13,455 bases of DNA from Bacteroidota bacterium (GTDB lineage: Bacteria; Bacteroidota; Bacteroidia; Bacteroidales; VadinHA17): assembly GCA_015222065.1 (NCBI GenBank), contig JADFUQ010000203.1, positions 1 through 13,455 of the forward strand, written 5' to 3'. Position numbers and translations under genes: made by a program. Below are positions 7,188-13,455 of this stretch, piece by piece; position 1 is the first letter of the stretch, and the number at the start of each line of letters is the position of its first letter. The notes under the pieces were generated by a model. It saw only the letters and a program-made list of their open reading frames with translations, did no database searches and had not been told where the DNA came from.

Positions 7188-9593
7188 ATGAAAATATTAA
7201 AAAAGGTTGCCATTGTTGTTGCATTTCTGATCGTAATTATAGCAATTTCCGGATATTTCTTTTTACGCCATCTCTCGCATAAAGGAGTACCTGATTATAG
7301 CCAGGATATTTACCTGAAGAATCTCAGCGAAGAAGTAATTGTTTACCGCGATTCACTGGCTATTCCTCATATAATTGCACAAAATGATGAGGATCTTTAC
7401 AGGGCGGTGGGTTATGTTATGGCTCAGGACCGTTTGTGGCAGATGGATCTGCTAAGACGGGTTACAATGGGGAGATTATCTGAGATTTTTGATGAAGATT
7501 TTATTGAAACCGACCTGCTACTTAGATCGTTACGAATATTTGACAAGTCCCAACTCATATTATCAAAAACAGAACCTGAAATAATAAAAGCTCTTGAAGC
7601 TTTTTCCGATGGGGTGAATCAGTATATTGAGCAAAATGAAAAAAGTTTACCACTTGAATTCAGTGTTCTTGGATATAAACCTGATAAATGGGAACCTGCA
7701 TATTCAATGAATATAATCGGTTATATGGCATGGGATCTGGCAGGCAGTGCTTATTCAAGTGAAGTGATATTTTATAAGATATTAGAAAAATTTGGCGAAG
7801 AAAAAATGAAGGATTTTATACCTCAAGTTGCAGGCAGACCCGATCTTGTTTATCCTGATTTTAAACTTGATGGTGAAAAATTTGAATTTATAAAAGAAAT
7901 AACAACACACCAGAAAGTATTACAGGATATCGGGGCTCAGATATTTTGTGGAAGCAATAACTGGGCTGTGTCCGGTGAAAAAACCGTATCAGGAATGCCA
8001 TTATTTGCAAATGATATGCACCTGGGATTAAATGCCCCTGGTATATGGTACCAGATGCATTATATTATTGAAGAGAAAATGAATATTACGGGAGTTGTTG
8101 TACCTGGTCAGCCACTTGTTGTCGCAGGGCATAATGATAGTATCGCCTGGGGGATGACAAATTTGTATGTAGATGATATAGATCTTTACCTGGAAAAAAT
8201 TAACCCGGAGGATTCGAGTCAATACATGTTTAATGGAGAATGGAAAGACATAGAAGTAAGGAAAGAGAAAATCAAAATAAAAGGGGGTGAGGAAATTGAA
8301 AGAGAACTCCGGTTTACTCATCGGGGACCTATAATGTCAGGGTTTAAAAACCTTTCTGATGTTATTTCTATGAGATGGATAGGTAACGATTATAGTAATG
8401 AGATGAAAGGTGTTTATCTTTTAAACAGGGCAAATAACTGGGAGGATTTTAAAAATGCCATTTCATCATTTAAATCGGTAAGTCAGAATTTTGTTTATGC
8501 TGATGCCAAAGGTAATATCGGATTGTATGCAGGAGGAGGTGTCCCTGTCAGAAAAGGTAATGGATATACAATAATGAGTGGTGAAACAGATGAATATGAC
8601 TGGAAAGGTCTTGTTCCGTTTGAACAATTGCCTCACAGTTATAACCCGGAATCAGGAGTTGTTGCATCTGCAAATAACAAAACAGTCGGGGATGATTATC
8701 CATATTATATAGGAACCTATTTTGCGCAGGAATACAGGATCAAAAGGATCAGGGAGCTATTAAACCAAAAGGAAAAGCTCTCAATGGAGGATTTTATAGA
8801 GATCCAGAATGATGAGAGTTCTGTACTTGTAAGGAAACTACAAAGTGATATTATTGACATATTGAGTAAGGCAGAATTAAATGAATTGGGAAAAAAGGTG
8901 TTTGAGATGTTTACTAATTGGGATGGGGAAATGTCGGCTGAGGCTACCGGACCTACTGTTTTTGAAAGTTTTTATTTATCTTTTGCCAGGAATGTGTTAC
9001 TGGATGATATGGGTGAAGATCTGTTTTATGAATATTATGGCAATTCATCTTTAATGAGGAATTTTATTGAAAATTTATGGACCAACAAAGAGATGAAATG
9101 GTGCGATGATATTTTAACCACGGATATTGAGGAAGGATTTGATGAGATGGTAGTAAAAAGCTTTAAAGATGTTATAGTAAAACTGGCTGAAAAGATGGGA
9201 GATTCCCCTGAACGGTGGTCATGGGGTTCAATACACAAATTTACGCTTGAACATCCTCTTGGGGGTGTAAAGTTACTATCAAAAGTGTTTAACCTGAACA
9301 GGGGACCATATGAAGTAGGTGGGAGTTTTCATACAGTTCGGCCTTTTTCATATCCATTCAGGGATCCTTTTAAGGTTGATAATGGAGCATCTCAAAGGCA
9401 TATTTACTTAACGGATAATTGGGACAAGTCACTGAGCATTATTCCAACCGGAACAAGTGGAGTGCCTGCCAGCGATTATTATTGCGATCAGACAGAGTTA
9501 TACGTTAATGGAAAATATCATTCGGACATGTTTAGTAAAAACATGGTTATCAGGCATACGAAATATACAATGAAATTTATTCCGGGTGAATAA
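7188..9593 (+). CDS. penicillin acylase-family Ntn-hydrolase (peptidase S45)
   Basis: Self-processing N-terminal-nucleophile amidase of 801 aa, typical length for an S45 precursor. Residues about 6-26 are a hydrophobic signal anchor after MKILKK, placing the enzyme in the periplasm or membrane-bound. The alpha part is about 40-250, with YRAVGYVMAQDRLWQMDLLRR at 71-91. The cleavage/nucleophile site is Gly255-Ser256 in CGSNNWAVSG, with mature beta chain starting at Ser256. Downstream are NDMHLGLNAPG at 275-285, WGMTN at 321-325, and the oxyanion Asn in ASANNK at about 496-497. The family hydrolyses amide bonds of beta-lactams, acyl-homoserine lactones or related acyl amides; the sequence does not identify the substrate. 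The gene has its own AT-rich leader after the foldback repeat, so co-transcription with the radical SAM gene is uncertain. Confidence 0.92.
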   Translation: MKILKKVAIVVAFLIVIIAISGYFFLRHLSHKGVPDYSQDIYLKNLSEEVIVYRDSLAIPHIIAQNDEDLYRAVGYVMAQDRLWQMDLLRRVTMGRLSEIFDEDFIETDLLLRSLRIFDKSQLILSKTEPEIIKALEAFSDGVNQYIEQNEKSLPLEFSVLGYKPDKWEPAYSMNIIGYMAWDLAGSAYSSEVIFYKILEKFGEEKMKDFIPQVAGRPDLVYPDFKLDGEKFEFIKEITTHQKVLQDIGAQIFCGSNNWAVSGEKTVSGMPLFANDMHLGLNAPGIWYQMHYIIEEKMNITGVVVPGQPLVVAGHNDSIAWGMTNLYVDDIDLYLEKINPEDSSQYMFNGEWKDIEVRKEKIKIKGGEEIERELRFTHRGPIMSGFKNLSDVISMRWIGNDYSNEMKGVYLLNRANNWEDFKNAISSFKSVSQNFVYADAKGNIGLYAGGGVPVRKGNGYTIMSGETDEYDWKGLVPFEQLPHSYNPESGVVASANNKTVGDDYPYYIGTYFAQEYRIKRIRELLNQKEKLSMEDFIEIQNDESSVLVRKLQSDIIDILSKAELNELGKKVFEMFTNWDGEMSAEATGPTVFESFYLSFARNVLLDDMGEDLFYEYYGNSSLMRNFIENLWTNKEMKWCDDILTTDIEEGFDEMVVKSFKDVIVKLAEKMGDSPERWSWGSIHKFTLEHPLGGVKLLSKVFNLNRGPYEVGGSFHTVRPFSYPFRDPFKVDNGASQRHIYLTDNWDKSLSIIPTGTSGVPASDYYCDQTELYVNGKYHSDMFSKNMVIRHTKYTMKFIPGE

Positions 9594-9623
9594 CAATGAT
9601 AAAATGATTGAATAATTAAATTG

Positions 9624-9674
9624 TTACAGGTTACGAGTTTTTTGCCGACTGTGGACTGTCGACCGCGGACTGGT
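9624..9674. repeat. composite heptamer array at the end of frr (TTACRRG and GACTGnn)
   Basis: TTACAGG, TTACGAG and TTTTTTG (9624-9644), then after two bases GACTGTG, GACTGTC, GACCGCG and GACTGGT (9647-9674). On the frr strand the CAGTCnn units start at the stop codon and end in GGCAAAAAA. The same arrangement follows tsf. This is the convergent spacer between the acylase gene and frr. No strong hairpin-plus-U-run terminator is visible. Confidence 0.75.
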
Positions 9675-10237
9675 TAAATTGTCATAAGATCTTTTTCTTT
9701 AACCTCAAGAAGTGATTCTGCTTTTTTTGAATAATCATTTGTCATTTCCTGTATTTCATCTTCAGCACTTTTTTCCCTGTCTTCTGAAAGACCTTCATTC
9801 TCAAGCTTTCTTAAATCATCATTTGCACTTTTCCTTGCATTACGAATACTTACTTTTGCATTTTCACCTTCGGCTTTTACCTGTTTAACAAGTTGATTAC
9901 GTCTTTCTTCAGTAAGTGCAGGAATATTTATATGGATCACCTCCCCATTATTACCTGGTGTAAGACCAATATTTGCTGCAAGAATTGCTTTTTCAATAGG
10001 TGCAAGCATATTTTTTTCCCATGGTTGAACAACAATGGTTTTTAAATCGGGTGTATTTATGTTAGCAATCTGGTTAAGAGGGGTATTCACACCGTAATAA
10101 TCAACAAATATTCCATTGAGAATACTTGGAGATGCTTTACCTGCACGGATTTTGCCCAATTCTTTCTCAAGATGAGAAATAGCATTTTCCATATTTTCTT
10201 TAGCTACTTCGAAGCAAAACTGGACTTCTTCTTCCAT
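9674..10237 (-). CDS. frr: ribosome recycling factor
   Basis: RRF (187 aa, usual length about 185) separates the post-termination ribosome with EF-G. Conserved features are the IRAGKASPSILNGIFVDYYG block at 30-49, where most bacteria have RTGRAS (Bacteroidota often show this AGK variant). Also seen are QPWEKNMLAPIEKAI at 71-85, GLTPGNNGEVIHINIPALTEERR at 91-113, and Arg132 in the IRNARK segment of the long helical domain. It is the last gene of the rpsB-tsf-pyrH-frr run, 55 bases after pyrH, with a good -7 box in that gap, so it may have its own promoter as well as read-through. Its TAA overlaps the last base of a GACTG heptamer array. Confidence 0.97.
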   Translation of the reverse strand: MEEEVQFCFEVAKENMENAISHLEKELGKIRAGKASPSILNGIFVDYYGVNTPLNQIANINTPDLKTIVVQPWEKNMLAPIEKAILAANIGLTPGNNGEVIHINIPALTEERRNQLVKQVKAEGENAKVSIRNARKSANDDLRKLENEGLSEDREKSAEDEIQEMTNDYSKKAESLLEVKEKDLMTI

Positions 10238-10273
10238 TTGAGTAAATTTTACATATTATTAATATTATGCAAA

Positions 10274-10281
10274 CAAATGTA
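10274..10281 (-). promoter_or_regulatory. candidate -7 promoter box for frr
   Basis: TACATTTG on the minus strand matches TAnnTTTG exactly and lies 36 bases before the frr ATG, in the gap after pyrH. The flanking AAATAAA/TTTATTT palindrome at the pyrH stop is A/T-only and could be a weak terminator. No clear -33 box is seen. Confidence 0.4.
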
Positions 10282-10292
10282 AAAAATAAATT

Positions 10293-11003
10293 TTATTTAT
10301 GAACGATTGTTCCTGTCTTAATGCCCTCAATGATTTTCCTAAGATTTCCTTTTTTATTCATATCAAAGACAAGAATTGGGAGGTTGTTTTCACGACACAT
10401 AGTAAAAGCAGTACGGTCCATTATTTTAAGATTACGCCTGATGGCTTCCTCGTAAGTAATTTCATCAAATTTCTCAGCAGCAGGATCTTTTTCAGGATCA
10501 GCGGAGTATATTCCATCTACCCTTGTTCCTTTTAACAGTATCTCAGCCTCCATTTCCAAAGCTCTTAACGCAGATGCCGTATCGGTAGTGAAATATGGAT
10601 TTCCTGTTCCTCCTGTAAAAATCACCACCTTTTTGTTTTCAAAAGCGGCCATAACTTTATCTTTATTAAATCTTTCACCGACAGACTCAATATTAATGGA
10701 GGTAAAAATTGTTGTTCTTTCCCCTGCTTTCTCAAAGGCTGATTGAATTGCTAATCCATTTATTACTGTAGCCAGCATACCCATTTGGTCTCCCTTAACA
10801 CGGTCCGTTCCACTTTTTTCACCAGTCATGCCCCTGAATATGTTTCCACCTCCAATTACAATGCCGGTTTCTACGCCTAAATCGGCAATTTCTTTAATCT
10901 GATAAACATATTCTTCAAGTTTATTTGGATTTATTCCGTAATCATCATTTCCCATTAAAGCTTCACCACTGAGTTTTAATAGTATTCGTTTATACTTAAT
11001 CAT
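10293..11003 (-). CDS. pyrH: uridylate kinase (UMP kinase)
   Basis: Phosphorylates UMP to UDP with ATP in pyrimidine nucleotide synthesis; bacterial PyrH is a hexameric amino-acid-kinase-fold enzyme, cytoplasmic. From the ATG at 11003 the protein is 236 aa, matching the family. Motifs: LLKLSGEALMG at 8-18, GGGNIFRG at 51-58, GDQMGMLATVING at 71-83, the acceptor/ATP region GGTGNPYFTTDTASALRA at 131-148, and DGIYSADP at 163-170. The frame is open ten codons further upstream (ATG at 11033), but MIKYKRILLKLSGEA is the normal family start. It lies between tsf and frr as is usual, but separated from tsf by an unusual 389-base repeat-filled spacer. Confidence 0.97.
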   Translation of the reverse strand: MIKYKRILLKLSGEALMGNDDYGINPNKLEEYVYQIKEIADLGVETGIVIGGGNIFRGMTGEKSGTDRVKGDQMGMLATVINGLAIQSAFEKAGERTTIFTSINIESVGERFNKDKVMAAFENKKVVIFTGGTGNPYFTTDTASALRALEMEAEILLKGTRVDGIYSADPEKDPAAEKFDEITYEEAIRRNLKIMDRTAFTMCRENNLPILVFDMNKKGNLRKIIEGIKTGTIVHK

Positions 11004-11074
11004 ATTCAAAGGATTATGTAGTAACATTTTCAAAATAAATTAAAGCATAAATATATAAAAAAGAGAGAACTAAT

Positions 11075-11186
11075 TGGAAAAATGGAATGATGGAATAGTG
11101 GAAAAATGGAAAAATGGAATAGTGGAAAAATGGAAAAATGGAATGATGGAATAGTGGAAAAATGGAATGATGGAAGAATGGGAATA
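11075..11186 (+). repeat. 14 contiguous TGGAAnnn octamers
   Basis: Fourteen head-to-tail octamers without any insertion or deletion. Only the last three bases vary, and mainly among three endings, in the order AAA, TGA, TAG, AAA, AAA, TAG, AAA, AAA, TGA, TAG, AAA, TGA, AGA, then a diverged TGGGAATA. It is the longest array in the window and lies in the 389-base tsf-pyrH spacer (11004-11392), which contains no supportable gene. The open frame across it on the minus strand is a by-product of the periodicity. Confidence 0.9.
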
Positions 11187-11236
11187 GAGGGAATAAAGGG
11201 AGTAAAAGGAATAAAGGGAGTAAAAGGAATAGATGG
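11183..11236 (+). repeat. AATARAGGG nonamer array
   Basis: Six contiguous nonamers: AATAGAGGG, AATAAAGGG, AGTAAAAGG, AATAAAGGG, AGTAAAAGG, AATAGATGG. The middle four form an exact 18-base unit present twice (11192-11209 and 11210-11227). Related to the GATAGAGGG array at 6965-7000. Degenerate TGGAA octamers resume after it to about 11265. Confidence 0.8.
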
Positions 11237-11279
11237 AAAAGAAGGAATAGTGGAATAATTGAAAGACGGAAGAGTGAAG

Positions 11280-11303
11280 AAGTCAAAGGGTCAAATGTCA
11301 AAT
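11280..11303 (+). repeat. short GTCAAA repeat
   Basis: GTCAAA occurs three times at 11282, 11290 and 11297. The word resembles the TCAAAAG heptamers at the right edge of the window. From here to 11372 the spacer is AT-rich with no recognisable element. Confidence 0.45.
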
Positions 11304-11372
11304 ATAAGGAAAAGATGATGTGATGAGTAAATGAACTAAATGACTATTTTCATTATACTTTGCATTTTTGCT

Positions 11373-11393
11373 GACTGTAGACTGCCGACTGAT
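11373..11393. repeat. GACTGnn heptamer array at the tsf stop
   Basis: Three contiguous heptamers (GACTGTA, GACTGCC, GACTGAT). On the tsf strand they read as CAGTCnn units starting in the stop codon and ending in AGCAAAAA, the same arrangement as after frr. Confidence 0.7.
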
Positions 11394-12223
11394 TAGTTAC
11401 TTATTGAGTATCTTTCAAAACCTGTAACAGTAAGTTCTTTATCAGTTTCCTGGAGATACTGTTTGATGGTTTTCTTGTTTTCTTTAACAAATAACTGATT
11501 CATCAGAGTATTCTCTTTGAAGAATTTCCCAAGTTTACCCATGGCAATTTTTTCAAGGAGTTGCTCAGGTTTTCCTTCGGCAAGTGCCTGTTCTTTCCCA
11601 ATCTCTATTTCTTTGTCAATTACCTCTTTAGGAACGTTTTCTTTATCCACGGCAACCGGGTTCATTGCAGCAACCTGCATTGCTATGTCCTTAGCAACCT
11701 GAACCTCAACATCTTTTTTATTAAATCCAACAATTGAAGCAAGCTTATTGCCTGGATGAATATATGAATAAACTGTTAATGCCTTAATTTTTGAGTAATA
11801 TGCAAGCTCAAGTTTTTCACCTATAATACCTGTTTGAGCAGTTACTTCTTCCTGAATAGTTGTATTACCAAGTTGAACCTGTTTTAATTCATCAAGAGAA
11901 GCCGGTTGTTCTTTAATAGCTTGATCAAGAATTGATTGAGCGAGTTTAATAAAATTGTTATTTTTCGCAACGAAATCTGTTTCGCAGTTCAGTACTATAA
12001 TTGCACCTCTTGAAGAATTGTCAGAAACTTTTGCCAGAACAACGCCTTCACTTGCCTCTCTGTCAGCACGCTTATTGGCAATTGCCTTGCCTTTTTTCCT
12101 GATAATATCAATAGCTTTATCATAATCACCATTAGCTTCCTCAAGGGCATTTTTGCAGTCCATCATTCCGGCACCAGTGCTCTTTCTTAATTTGCTGATT
12201 TCTGTGACTGATATTTTACCCAT
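11393..12223 (-). CDS. tsf: translation elongation factor Ts
   Basis: EF-Ts (276 aa) is the guanine-nucleotide exchange factor that reloads EF-Tu. The N-terminal UBA-like domain at about 4-41 includes LRKSTGAGMMDCKNAL. The core signature TDFVAKN at 82-88 includes the Asp-Phe pair that displaces Mg2+ from EF-Tu, and MQVAAMNP at 182-189 belongs to the second core repeat. A C-terminal EF-Tu contact region includes NQLFVKENKKTIKQYL at 242-257. It follows rpsB by 181 bases, the classical pairing, but the gap contains an inverted heptamer repeat rather than being tight. No exact -7 box was found upstream, so co-transcription with rpsB is the simplest reading. Confidence 0.97.
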   Translation of the reverse strand: MGKISVTEISKLRKSTGAGMMDCKNALEEANGDYDKAIDIIRKKGKAIANKRADREASEGVVLAKVSDNSSRGAIIVLNCETDFVAKNNNFIKLAQSILDQAIKEQPASLDELKQVQLGNTTIQEEVTAQTGIIGEKLELAYYSKIKALTVYSYIHPGNKLASIVGFNKKDVEVQVAKDIAMQVAAMNPVAVDKENVPKEVIDKEIEIGKEQALAEGKPEQLLEKIAMGKLGKFFKENTLMNQLFVKENKKTIKQYLQETDKELTVTGFERYSISN

Positions 12224-12258
12224 TTTAATATATTATTATTGTTTGTAAATAATTCAAG

Positions 12259-12394
12259 TTGCTCGTTACCAGGTACTGGTTGTACTCAATTGTTTATAAA
12301 ACCATTATATTTTTTATCCAAAGATTAATCATTTTGTTAACTGTCTAATATTCAACAAACAAGCAACCAGGAACCAGGAACCAGAAACTAGAAA
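12259..12394. repeat. inverted TTnCnGG heptamer arrays in the rpsB-tsf spacer
   Basis: Left arm 12259-12286 reads TTGCTCG, TTACCAG, GTACTGG, TTGTACT. Right arm 12353-12394 holds six heptamers in the opposite orientation (CAACAAA, CAAGCAA, CCAGGAA twice, CCAGAAA, CTAGAAA). GTTGCTCGTT on the left pairs with AACAAGCAAC on the right except for one mismatch. The arms enclose 66 AT-rich bases. The right arm begins about ten bases after the rpsB stop. Confidence 0.7.
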
Positions 12395-12404
12395 CTTAGG
12401 TTAA

Positions 12405-13337
12405 CTAGTTATTTATCATTTTGCTATCTGTTTCGGCAGGTTCTTTTTTGCTTTCACTATCAGTAGCATTTACTTTTTCATCTTTTTTTATTTCAGCTTT
12501 TACTTCATTAATAACCGGATTTGGTGAATATTTTTCAGAAGCTTCAGGTTTTGATTTTTTCGCCCGAAGTCTCTTAGTACCGGCTTCTTTTTTTTCTTTA
12601 TTTTCTACAGTTTTCTTTTTCTTATCGCCGGCTTCTTTTTCCTTTTCCATTTTACGTTCATTCAACCCTTCTTCAATGGCTTTTGCCATGATATCGATGA
12701 TAAGTGAGATTGATTTCGAAGCATCATCATTAGCAGGTATCGGGAAATCGATATTTGTAGGGTCAGAATTAGTGTCAACCATTGCGATTACAGGAATAGT
12801 CAACCGGTTAGCTTCTCTAACAGCAATATATTCTTTAGAAACATCAACAACAAAGAGAACTGCAGGGAGACGTGTAAGATCTACTATACTACCAAGTTGT
12901 TTTTCAAGCTTGGCTCTTTGCCGCTTGATTTGAAGTCTTTCTCTTTTCGACAGACTGTCATAGGTTCCGTCAGCTGTTTTTTTATCAATAGAAGACATTT
13001 TTTTAACAGCTTTACGGATCGTAGGGAAATTGGTAAGCATACCTCCCGGCCATCTTTCTGTCACATATGGCATTTGAATTTTGCTAATCCTTTCAGCAAC
13101 TATTTCCCTGGCTTGTTTTTTTGTTGCAACAAATAAAACTTTTCTGCCTGATTTGGCAATTTGTTTTAGTGCTGAAGCTGCTTCTTCAATTTTTACAACT
13201 GTCTTTTCAAGATCGATAATATGGATCCCATTACGTTCCATAAAGATATACGGGGCCATATTAGGGTTCCATTTTCTTTTCAGGTGTCCGAAATGGACAC
13301 CGGCATCTAGTAATTCTTTAAAATTGGTTCTGTGCAT
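12405..13337 (-). CDS. rpsB: 30S ribosomal protein S2 with C-terminal extension
   Basis: uS2 of the small ribosomal subunit. The core is unmistakable: FKELLDAGVHFGHLKRKWNPNMAPYIF at 6-32, GIHIIDLEKT at 37-46, VLFVATKKQA at 67-76, RWPGGMLTNF at 95-104, and VVDVSKEYIAVREANRL followed by IPVIAMVDTNSDP at 163-193. The core ends near residue 228. Residues about 229-310 add some 80 residues rich in Lys, Glu, Ala and Ser with no predicted globular content. E. coli S2 is 241 aa, so this tail is extra; low-complexity S2 tails are known in some Bacteroidota. It is the first gene of the rpsB-tsf-pyrH-frr run in this window. Confidence 0.97.
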   Translation of the reverse strand: MHRTNFKELLDAGVHFGHLKRKWNPNMAPYIFMERNGIHIIDLEKTVVKIEEAASALKQIAKSGRKVLFVATKKQAREIVAERISKIQMPYVTERWPGGMLTNFPTIRKAVKKMSSIDKKTADGTYDSLSKRERLQIKRQRAKLEKQLGSIVDLTRLPAVLFVVDVSKEYIAVREANRLTIPVIAMVDTNSDPTNIDFPIPANDDASKSISLIIDIMAKAIEEGLNERKMEKEKEAGDKKKKTVENKEKKEAGTKRLRAKKSKPEASEKYSPNPVINEVKAEIKKDEKVNATDSESKKEPAETDSKMINN

Positions 13338-13432
13338 TTGTTGAAAATTTAAGTTTACATTCTTAATTTATCAATTGTAAGGTAGTCCCTGGAAAACGGG
13401 AGTCCTGACAATTTAGATACTAAACTCACTAA
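13338..13432 (-). other. rpsB leader region
   Basis: This 95-base stretch should contain the rpsB promoter or leader. No exact TAnnTTTG box lies in it. On the rpsB strand a short TCCC/GGGA hairpin with an 8-base loop occurs at about 13387-13402, flanked by imperfect repeats of AGTCC. It could be part of an autoregulatory leader, since rpsB is autoregulated in other bacteria, but the structure here is weak. Confidence 0.2.
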
Positions 13433-13453
13433 TGTCAAGTCAAAAGTCAAAAG
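13433..13453 (+). repeat. TCAAAAG heptamers at the window edge
   Basis: TGTCAAG, TCAAAAG, TCAAAAG, contiguous and running to the end of the sequence, so the array probably continues beyond it. The word resembles the GTCAAA repeats at 11280-11303. Confidence 0.6.
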
Positions 13454-13455
13454 TA

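Noticed and set aside
11004..11033. Longer pyrH start at 11033
   Set aside because: The ten extra residues do not look like the family, whose N-terminus begins at MIKYKRILLKLSGEA.
11075..11236. Possible CRISPR array
   Set aside because: Units are 8-9 bases and contiguous with no spacers, and no cas gene is in the window.
11014..11301. Minus-strand open frame of 95 codons in the tsf-pyrH spacer
   Set aside because: It is read through the octamer/nonamer arrays and gives a low-complexity F, H, L, P, S product. An 8-base period cycles through all frames, so the open frame is a by-product of the repeat.
12421..12933. Plus-strand open frame of 170 codons opposite rpsB
   Set aside because: Antisense shadow of the Lys/Glu-rich tail and core of rpsB, giving a Ser/Phe-rich product with no recognisable domain.
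13448..13455. TACTTTTG on the minus strand as an rpsB promoter -7 box
   Set aside because: It matches TAnnTTTG but is produced by the TCAAAAG heptamer at the sequence edge and lies over 100 bases from the start, so chance is likely.

Overview
The window looks like chromosomal DNA of a Bacteroidota bacterium, most like the Bacteroidales/Marinilabiliales side. The reasons are AT-rich DNA, starts mostly without Shine-Dalgarno sequences, exact matches to the Bacteroidota -7 promoter box TAnnTTTG upstream of dxs, frr and the aldehyde dehydrogenase gene, and the protein types present. This assignment is inference from sequence character; no search was run.

Layout: a tRNA-Leu(CAA) on the minus strand (54-137) is followed by a plus-strand antiquitin-type (ALDH7) aldehyde dehydrogenase (414-1970). 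This converges on dxs, the first enzyme of the MEP isoprenoid pathway (minus, 4128-2206). A divergent OmpA-domain lipoprotein (4281-5294) is followed by a small four-helix-bundle (S23/IVP-type) protein (5400-5801), a radical SAM/SPASM protein (5956-6969) and a membrane-anchored penicillin-acylase-family Ntn-hydrolase (7188-9593). The right third is the classic translation/nucleotide cluster on the minus strand, read right to left: rpsB, tsf, pyrH, frr. The cluster couples ribosomal protein S2, EF-Ts, UMP kinase and ribosome recycling factor. The other genes are housekeeping or envelope functions with no evident common pathway.

The most unusual content is between the genes. Most spacers longer than about 75 bases carry degenerate tandem arrays of very short words with fixed periods of 7, 8 or 9 bases: TTnCnGG, GACTGnn, AAGAAGT and TCAAAAG heptamers, TGGAAnnn octamers and RATARAGGG nonamers. 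Several arrays occur as inverted pairs around a short spacer. In one case the pair brackets the four-helix-bundle gene. Some arrays start directly at a stop codon (frr, tsf, the radical SAM gene). They are confined to spacers and are the best candidate here for an undescribed system, either a foldback-type repeat family or transcript 3'-end elements. No CRISPR array, insertion sequence, phage gene or defence gene was seen.
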